Of a stretch of DNA of 64,000 bases, positions 57,398 through 64,000 are shown piece after piece. Both the position numbers and the translations under genes were made by a program. Source of the DNA: Phanerodontia chrysosporium. Lineage: Eukaryota > Basidiomycota > Agaricomycetes > Polyporales > Phanerochaetaceae. The stretch spans positions 62,001 through 126,000 of the forward strand of contig MJGA01000039.1 of the NCBI GenBank assembly GCA_001910725.1. Direction: 5' to 3'. The notes under the pieces are model-generated. The model searched no databases, was not told the DNA's origin, and saw only the letters and a program-made list of their open reading frames with translations. Positions within the stretch are counted from its first letter, which is position 1. The number at the start of each line of letters is the position of its first letter.

Positions 57398-58675
57398 ATG
57401 CAGTCGGACAGGCAGAGACTGGTCGCGAAAACCGCGAGGAGGGCAACCATCCTCGAAGGGAAGAAGAGACGCGCCGAAGAGCTCAAAGACGAAGTATGTG
57501 TTACTGTCGGTCGCATCTCCCACGCTTTTGTAGCTCACGGTGGGATGCAGGGAAACGAGCACTTCCGGAACCAACGCTTTGAAGACGCTGCCAGGTGCTA
57601 CGAGGAGGCCATCATGACGTACGGTCCTCGCGTCGTGTACATGAGTAACCTGGCTGCGGCCTACTTGAAGCTCCAACGGCATGTATTCTTGGCTTTGGGT
57701 GCCTGCTCAGATTGACTAAGCGATGCATAGGTTCGACGAGGCACATTGCTGTGCTGAACAAGTATTGATGCTTGATCACTCGCAGAACAAAGCACGCTAC
57801 CGCCGTGCGCTGGCACGCAAGGCAGAGGGCGACCTGCGCGGCGCGGCCGCAGGTACGCCTCTTCTGCTCTGAATCGCGCTCTAACCCACCCGATGCGCAG
57901 ATCTCGCCGTCATTCTGCGACAGGACCCATCCTGCGCCGAGGCCCAGCGCGAACTCACCGACTTGCGCGTCGCGCTGCAGAACGTGCACGATAGAGACAG
58001 CCGGCCTCTTGAGGAGCTCGCGGCGCCGATGCCTGACGAGCCCGTGCGCGGACGGCGTGGAGGGCACGCCGTGGCTCTCCGAGACGAGCGACTTTGAACA
58101 CGACGGCTGCGGCACACCGTGCGCTGCGTACAACCACGACGGCTGCGGCCTTGGGCGCGACTGTCCGGACAGCCACGCACCGGACGACAGGAGCGTCCGC
58201 GACAACCTGTGCGCAGCCTTTGTTTCTCGCGCGAAACGATACCGTGCTGAACCTACGCAGAGGCAGGAACGTCTGTCTCGGGCGCATCCTCGGCTTGTGC
58301 ACGGCGGACGCGACGTGCCTCTATTCTCACGACACCATGCAGCTCCCGCATGGCCAGTGGTCAGTGCCTGGATGGGCCGAGGGGCAGCGCAAGATGCCCT
58401 GGGCTGCCGGCACCCCATCCGCCGCCGCGCTCGCGTCGCTGCCTCAGTACGCACCGATGCTCAAGCTCACGCAGCGGCGGACGCGCGAGACGCTCCGGCC
58501 CACCGTGCGGGTCCGCGAGCTCAAGGGTGCGTGCAACACGTGGATGAGCAGGTTCCTGGCTGAGGTTCCGCCAGAGCTGATCCCGAGAATGGCGGAGGTG
58601 TATCGGGGTGCGCCTGAGCGCGTCAGGCGGGGCGAGGTGCGGGGCATGAGTTTCCGAGAGCCGCGCCATGGATGA
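57398..58675 (+). CDS. TPR protein with two CCCH zinc fingers
   Basis: Five exons: 57398-57493, 57551-57678, 57731-57852, 57901-58208 and 58261-58675. The first helices (KTARRATILEGKKRRAEELK) lead to tetratricopeptide repeats: GNEHFRNQRFEDAARCYEEA, VVYMSNLAAAYLKLQRFDEA, NKARYRRALARKAEGDLRGA and DLAVILRQDPSCAEAQREL. After ETSDFEHDG come two C-x7-C-x5-C-x3-H fingers (CAAYNHDGCGLGRDCPDSH and CLGRILGLCTADATCLYSH), which in this class usually bind RNA. The intron 57679-57730 has a GC donor, forced by the reading frame. One extra base near 58040 (DEP/CADG) breaks exon 4. The combination suggests a co-chaperone-like scaffold that binds RNA, but this is inference from domains only. Confidence 0.82.
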
Positions 58676-58895
58676 AGTGAGACGACTTGATGCCGAAGAT
58701 GCGGATGACTCTGTTCACCGTGATAGCATTTTGGGTTGCAAATTTGTCAAAGGCGAACGCACGACCTGTTACAGTATACCTGACCAGCGATCGTATGACC
58801 AGAATTCCCAAATGCTTCACGGACCGCTATAAGCGCGAGGATGACGCGAACAACGGCCGTAGCAATCATGAGAACCCGTGCTACAGCACCCCCCA
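58676..58895 (-). other. Sequence flanking the retrotransposon, with a hydrophobic open frame cut by the LTR
   Basis: On the minus strand an open frame carries a membrane-helix-like segment (VARVLMIATAVVRVILALIA) directly adjoining the LTR start and ends at a possible donor. The element may have inserted into an exon of a membrane-protein gene, the rest of which would lie beyond the window. The five bases CCCCA at 58891-58895 would be the 5' target-site duplicate. Confidence 0.3.
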
Positions 58896-59313
58896 TGTCG
58901 AAGACTCGCGCCGCGCTTTGCGCAAGCGCCCACCGCCGCCACTTGCGTGGCGCGGAAGCAAAACCACCTCGGCCGTCAAGCCACAACGTCGGACTTTCCG
59001 TAGATAGTATACAGTTGCATTAGCTAATATTTTCCGTAGTATAAAAAGCCCCACCTCTCAATTTTCGCCCGCTCAGAGACGTCTTCACCCTTCTCTGAGC
59101 GTATGTACTGTTTCCCCCGTAGATACTAGGCTTGTACTGACCATTATATTAGTCCAGACTGAGTATCTACGGTTATAGGTACATAACAGAGACGTCTTCA
59201 CCCTTCTCTGAGCTCCAGACTGAGTATCTACGGTTATAGGCCTCGCTGCGCGCGCTGACCGGAGTCAGCGGCCCCCCTGTCTGCGCAGAACCCGTCCAGA
59301 GACCGGTTCTGAT
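58896..59313 (+). repeat. 5' LTR (end uncertain: 59188 or about 59313)
   Basis: Begins TGTCGAAG. Two ends are possible. TACATAACA at 59188 gives the classical TG...CA termini. A position just before 59315 puts the LTR next to the primer-binding site. The region carries a TATA box, repeats of CCGTAGATA in both orientations and the duplicated leader described in the findings. Confidence 0.6.
59040..59047 (+). promoter_or_regulatory. TATA box of the retrotransposon LTR
   Basis: TATAAAAA lies about 30 bp upstream of the GAGACGTCTTC block that probably begins near the transcription start. Confidence 0.6.
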
Positions 59314-59314
59314 A

Positions 59315-59326
59315 GGTTATGAGCCC
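59315..59326 (+). other. Primer-binding site complementary to the initiator-tRNA-Met anticodon arm
   Basis: GGTTATGAGCCC is the reverse complement of GGGCTCATAACC, the anticodon stem-loop of initiator tRNA-Met. Several copia elements prime from this internal tRNA fragment rather than the 3' end. Confidence 0.7.
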
Positions 59327-59412
59327 TTAGAGGCCGACCTCAGTCGAAGCCATTCGTTTGCGCACCTTCGTTCGCCCCTGTCTCTCGCTCCCCACCGCTC
59401 GTTTTCGTTCGA

Positions 59413-62400
59413 ATGCCCTCCAAGCGTTCAGACACCACCGCCCCGGCCGTGTGCTCCGGCAAGCCGCACATCTTCGACAAGCTCGAGACCGAAGACCGCT
59501 GGTACAAGTCGACGGGTCACGCTGGATGGATGCCCTGTGAGCTCCAGCCCTGTCCGCACCGTTACTCACAGCCCATAGGCGTTGTCGAGGACGCGTCCTG
59601 GCAAGTCGCTGTCGACCCCTCGCAGCTCAAGTTGTTCGTCGCCCGTCTGTCTGGCCGCCAGCCGTCGCCGCCCCGCTCTGCGTCTATCCAAGAGGTCCCT
59701 GAAGCCGAAGCGACCGCTGCGCCTACGCTCCCCCGCCGTCGCGCTCCTCTGAGCGTTCTGTCGCGGAGGAAGAGCTAGAGTACCTTGATGCCACGTCGTC
59801 TCCTGTTGCTCGCCCCTCTGTATCGTCGTCTTCAATTATACGCGCATTCAATTCTGTCCCTAAGCTCGCGCTCGAAGGCAGCAACTACCGCCTCTGGCAT
59901 CAACGCATCGTCGTTGCGGCGCGTGGCGTACAATGCGACGACCTCCTCGAAGAGCCTGACGTGCCCGCCACACGCAAACGCGAAGCCGACGCCCTGCTGT
60001 CTGCTATCCTCGACACCCTGCCTGACTCCGTCTTCATGAGTGTCTCGTCCACGGCCGACGTCCCTGCCGATGTTATGTCTGCGATGAAGGTTCGCTACGG
60101 CGTGTCTACCGCTGTTTCTGACGCCGCAGCGCAGCGCAAGCTTTTCTCCATGACCTGCAAGGACGATCGCAAGCTGCAGGCTCACCTGGACTCCATGCTC
60201 GCCGTGCGCGAACAGATTATCGAGAGCGGTACTTCTGTGTCTGATAAGGTCTTCACTGACGCGATAATTGCGTCTCTGCCCGACTCCTACAAGCCGATCG
60301 TCAACGCCTACAGCGCCACACTCCTCCTCGACGCTGCGCGCACGGGTACCCCTCGCCCTGCTCGGTCGCATGAGCTGATCCCGTTGCTGCGCGCCGAGGC
60401 GCACTCTCGATACACTGTCGCTCGAGGTGGCACTAAGGACGCCGTGCCCACCGCTGCGAGCGCAGATGCTCGCGGCCAGCGTGGAGGGCGCGGCAAGGGG
60501 AAGGGCCGCTCCGCGCAACAGCAGCAGCGCGGTGGCAACTCTGCTAACCAGTCCTCTCGTGAGGGGGAGGAGGTTACCTGCTACAAGTGTCAAGGGAAGG
60601 GACATACCAAGAAAGTTTGCCCATCTAAGAACTATGCGAAGCGTCCTGAGCCCGCTGCGAACGCCGCGCAAGTCACGTCCGCGCCCGCGCCCGCGTCTGC
60701 GCCTGCGCCTGCGCCTGCGCCTGCGCCTGCGCCCGCCGCTAAGATTGTCGAAGTCGAGGACGCCTGGGCCGCCTCTGCGCTCGCACCTGAGTCCGATGCG
60801 CCACCCAAACGCGAAGATACCGTCGATGAAGCCCTGGTCAGCCAGTCTACCGACCCTGTCGACATCTACGACTCTGGCGCCACACACCATATGACGCCGT
60901 TCCGCCATCTGCTGTACAACTATCGCCCCATCCCCGCTCGCACCGTGCGCGCCGCCGGGAAGTCTCACTTCGCCGCCACCGGTGTCGGGGACATGAAGCT
61001 TCTCATGCCCAACGGCGATAGCTGGACGCGCATCACTCTTCGCGACGTGTACTTCGCTGAATCGATGGCCGCCACCCTCGTCTCTCTGGGAAAATTCGAC
61101 GACGCCGGCTACCGCGCCGTTATCGGCGGTGGCTACCTGCGCATCATGCGCGGCGACGCGCAGTTCGCTGCAATCCCCAAAGTCCGCGGGCTCTATCGCT
61201 ACTACCACTCGGGCGAAGGTCTCGCTCTCGCCGCCTTTTCGGCCTCGCTCTCGCTGTACCAGCTGCACCAGCACCTTGGGCATCTTTCCTACGGCTACAT
61301 CAAAAAGCTCGTCGCCTCCAAGGCGATCCAGGGCCTCCAGCTCGATCCTGCTCGGCGCACCGAGGACGAATGCTCTGTCTGTATGCGCGCAAAGGCTGCG
61401 CGCGCCCCGATCGCCGCGAAGCGCTCCTCCCCTCTCGCCGCTACCTTCGGAGAGCACCTGCACCTCGACGTCTGGGGCCCTGCGCCCGTGCGCACCATAA
61501 ATCACTGCCGCTACGCTCTCGTCATGGTCGACGACCACTCGCGCTGGCTCGAAGAGCCGCTGCTTCGCTCGAAGGACGAAGCCTTCGCGAGGTTCCGCGA
61601 CTTTGTGGCGCTGATCCGCACCCAATCCGGCGCCCAGCTGAAAGTCGTCTCCTCGGATCGCGGCGGTGAGTTCACCAGCCACGAATTCTCTGAGTTCCTC
61701 TCGCGCAGCGGCGTCGTTCGCCGCCTCACCGTCCACGACACGCCTGAGCACAACGGTGTCGCCGAGCGCGTTCACGGCACTATCTTCAATATGGTGCGCG
61801 CACTTCTCATCTCGTCTGGGCTACCGCGCACGCTCTGGGGCGAAGCTGTTCGCCACGCTGTCTGGCTGTACAACCGCACCCCGCACGCCGCCATCGACTT
61901 CCGTACGCCATACGAGGTTCGTTTCGGCTCCCCTCCTGATCTCTCTGGCCTCAAGCCCTTCGGCGCTGTCTGCTTCGTCCGCGACCTCTCTGCTGGGAAG
62001 CTCGATGCGCGCGCAGTCGAATGCCGTTGGCTGGGCTTCGACCCGACGTCGAACGGGTCTCGGATTTATTGGCCGACCTCACACAAAGTCTCGGTCGAGC
62101 GGGACATCAAGTTCTCGTCGCGCGAGGTGCCGCTCCTTGAGGGGGAGGATTACAGCCTCGATCCGGCTCTAGACTCTGACAGCGACAACGAGCAGCACCC
62201 CGACGCTGCCTCCGACACTTCTGGCACCTTCCCGAGCGATCCCCCGGACGACGAGCCTCTCGTCACACCGCGCCGCTCAGCGCGCCTAGCCCAGAAGCGC
62301 CTAGCCGCCCACATCCTCGACCTCTCGAACAGCGAACTCGAAGCCACCCTCGAAGCCGCGCAATCAGAAGCACTCGGGCACGACCCTAGAAGCTACGCTG

Positions 62401-63959
62401 AAGCCATGCGCAGCCCGGACGCACCTGCCTGGCAAGAGGCAATGGACGAAGAAATCCGCCGCCTCGAGCAGCACTGCGCATGGGTCTACGAAGCCGCCCC
62501 GAGTGGCGCGCACGTCGTTGGCTCGAAATGGGTCTACCGCACGAAACGCGACGCGCAGAACGCGATTACCGGCTATCGCGTGCGACTCGTCGGCCAAGGC
62601 TTCACTCAAATCGACGGCGTCGACTTCTTCTCGGACGACACGTTCGCGCCCGTCGCAAAAATGGCGTCTCAACGCGCAAACGCAGCTCTCGCTGCCCAAC
62701 GCGACTACGAGATGGCCCAGATCGACATCAAGTCCGCCTTCCTCTACGGACCGCTCAAGGACGACGAAGTCATCTACCTGCGCCCGCCTCCCGGTGTCAA
62801 GCTGCAGGGACTCAAGACTGGTCAAGTCCTTCGCCTTCGCGTTGCGCTCTACGGCCTTAAGCAAGCCGGCCGTCGCTGGGCACTCTTCCTGCGCGAAATC
62901 ATCGCCGACATCGGTCTCACGCGCTCCGAGCAAGACCACGCCGTGTTCTACCGCCACCTGCCCGGGAACCACGTCGCCATCATCTCCTCTCACGTCGACG
63001 ACCTCACGCTCATCGCGCCCGACCAGAAGACGATCGAGGACATCGACAGGCGCATTCGCGCACGCGTCGAAGCCACGCCACTGCAGCCGCTCAACTGGCT
63101 CCTAGGCATCGAGATCAAACGCGATCGCGCAAAGCGAACGGTCTCCTTCTCGCAACGGGCCTACATCGACCAGATCATCAGCCGCTACGGCTTCGAAGAC
63201 ATCAAGCCGCTCGCTGCGCCGATGGACCCGCACCTCGTTCTCTCGAAGGAGGACTGCCCCTCGACCGCTGCCGAAGTCGCCGAGATGCACCACAAGCCTT
63301 ACCGTCAAGCTCTCGGTGCGCTCATGTATGCCGCCGTCGCCACACGTCCAGACATCGCCTACGCTGTCAATCAGCTCGCTCGCTTCGCCGAGAACCCTGG
63401 CATGAAGCACTGGAACGCGCTGCGCCGCGTTTACGCGTATCTCAAGGGCACGCGCGACCTCTCACTCGTTCTCGGCGGCGACGCGCGCGACGGACCTCTC
63501 GTCGGCTACACCGATGCGGACGGTATGTCCACCGAAGGACGTCAAGCCGTCTCGGGCTACGCGTTCCTCATCGGCGGCGCAGTCTCCTGGTCATCCAAGC
63601 GTCAGGAAATCGTCGCGCTCTCGACGAGCGAAGCCGAATACGTCGCGCTCATGCACGCCGCGAAGGAGGCCCTCTGGCTGCGCAATTACCTGCACGAAGT
63701 CTGGCAAATGCCCCTCCAGCCGATGCAGCTTTATTCGGACAACCAGAGCGCCATCGCCCTCGCGCGCGACGATCGCTACCACGCTCGGTCGAAGCACATC
63801 GACATTCGGTACCATTTTATTCGGTACCACATCGAGCACGGCAATATCACCGTTACCTACTGTCCTACAGAGGATATGGTGGCCGACACGCTCACAAAAG
63901 CGCTCCCTTCGATGAAGGCCAAGCACTTCGCTTCGTCCCTCGGACTCGCAAAGGCTTGA
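59413..63959 (+). CDS. Copia Gag-Pol polyprotein
   Basis: About 1515 residues if the ATG at 59413 is joined to the main frame. One C seems to be missing in the run at 59730-59734. Gag has LEGSNYRLWHQRI and LPDSYKPIVNAY. The zinc knuckle is CYKCQGKGHTKKVC (about 60580), followed by an (AP)n repeat. The protease has DSGATHHM (about 60870). The integrase has the HHCC domain (LHQHLGHLSYGYI, CSVCMRAKA) and a DDE core (HLDVWGP, SSDRGGEFTS, PEHNGVAERVHG). Reverse transcriptase has SKWVYRTKRDA, QIDIKSAFLYGPL and the catalytic box as HVDD, a variant of YVDD (62991). RNase H has GYTDADGMSTEGRQ and STSEAEYVAL. All catalytic residues are present. The encoded proteins copy the RNA and integrate the DNA into the nuclear genome. 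Confidence 0.95.
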
Positions 63960-63966
63960 GGGGGAG
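63958..63966 (+). other. Polypurine tract
   Basis: GAGGGGGAG directly before the 3' LTR start TGTCGAAG. It overlaps the polyprotein stop codon and would prime plus-strand DNA synthesis. Confidence 0.85.
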
Positions 63967-64000
63967 TGTCGAAGACTCGCGCCGCGCTTTGCGCAAGCGC
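63967..64000 (+). repeat. 3' LTR, first 34 bases
   Basis: Identical to 58896-58929. The rest lies beyond the window. Confidence 0.93.

Larger units (their letters stand above)
58896..64000 (+). mobile_element. Ty1/copia-type LTR retrotransposon (3' LTR cut by window end)
   Basis: Starts TGTCGAAGACTCGCG. The same 34 bases recur at 63967-64000, directly after a polypurine tract, so they are the two LTR starts and are identical over the visible part. Internal order is leader, primer-binding site, gag, protease, integrase, reverse transcriptase and RNase H; integrase before RT defines copia. LTR identity and a nearly open polyprotein suggest a young insertion. Confidence 0.93.

Noticed and set aside
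59832..61775. 647-residue open frame antisense to the copia gag-integrase region
   Set aside because: It mirrors the codon bias of the real gene, has no domain of its own and is expected in GC-rich coding DNA.

Overview
The window looks like nuclear DNA of a GC-rich basidiomycete, probably an agaricomycete close to the Polyporales. Genes are split by many introns of about 46-77 bp with GT(G/A)(A/C)G donors and (C/T)AG acceptors. A spermidine synthase-saccharopine dehydrogenase (SPE3-LYS9) fusion, which is a basidiomycete trait, lies next to DUF6535 membrane proteins, several F-box proteins and fungal lectins. No rRNA, tRNA, CRISPR or prokaryote-style operon was seen.

Layout. 0-2.6 kb: a secreted or membrane-protein family member cut by the window edge, and a relic of the same family. 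2.9-3.6 kb: Mn/Fe superoxide dismutase. 5.0-8.1 kb: DUF6535 protein with a TGD-repeat N-terminus. 8.1-11.7 kb: no supported gene. 11.7-12.8 kb: third, broken family member. 14.0-27.6 kb: an F-box gene and a SPE3-LYS9 gene whose shared 2.7-kb segment is present twice, about 7 kb apart, with repeat arrays in between. 29.2-38.0 kb: two tandem multi-domain lectins (fucose-lectin propeller + jacalin-like domain + helical coiled coil). 38.8-39.8 kb: the best-preserved secreted-family member. 40.7-41.4 kb: DUF1349 protein. 41.8-44.5 kb: second DUF6535 gene. 45.5-47.9 kb: BRF1, a TFIIIB subunit. 48.1-56.8 kb: three F-box/LRR-like genes and a single-pass membrane protein. 57.4-58.7 kb: TPR + CCCH zinc-finger protein. 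58.9 kb to the end: a Ty1/copia retrotransposon whose 3' LTR runs off the window.

Housekeeping functions (SOD, BRF1, lysine/polyamine metabolism) are mixed with lineage-specific, duplicating families (lectins, F-box, DUF6535, the secreted family), as expected of a dynamic accessory region. Four copies of a telomere-like TTAGGG motif joined to a conserved GCGCCAC core mark a dispersed repeat.

Caution: many otherwise well-conserved genes, including BRF1, contain single-base frameshifts. Several lie in C or G runs that are one base too short. Residual sequencing indels are therefore likely, and a broken frame here is not by itself proof of a pseudogene. Exon limits were inferred by eye from splice signals, reading-frame phase and paralogue comparison.
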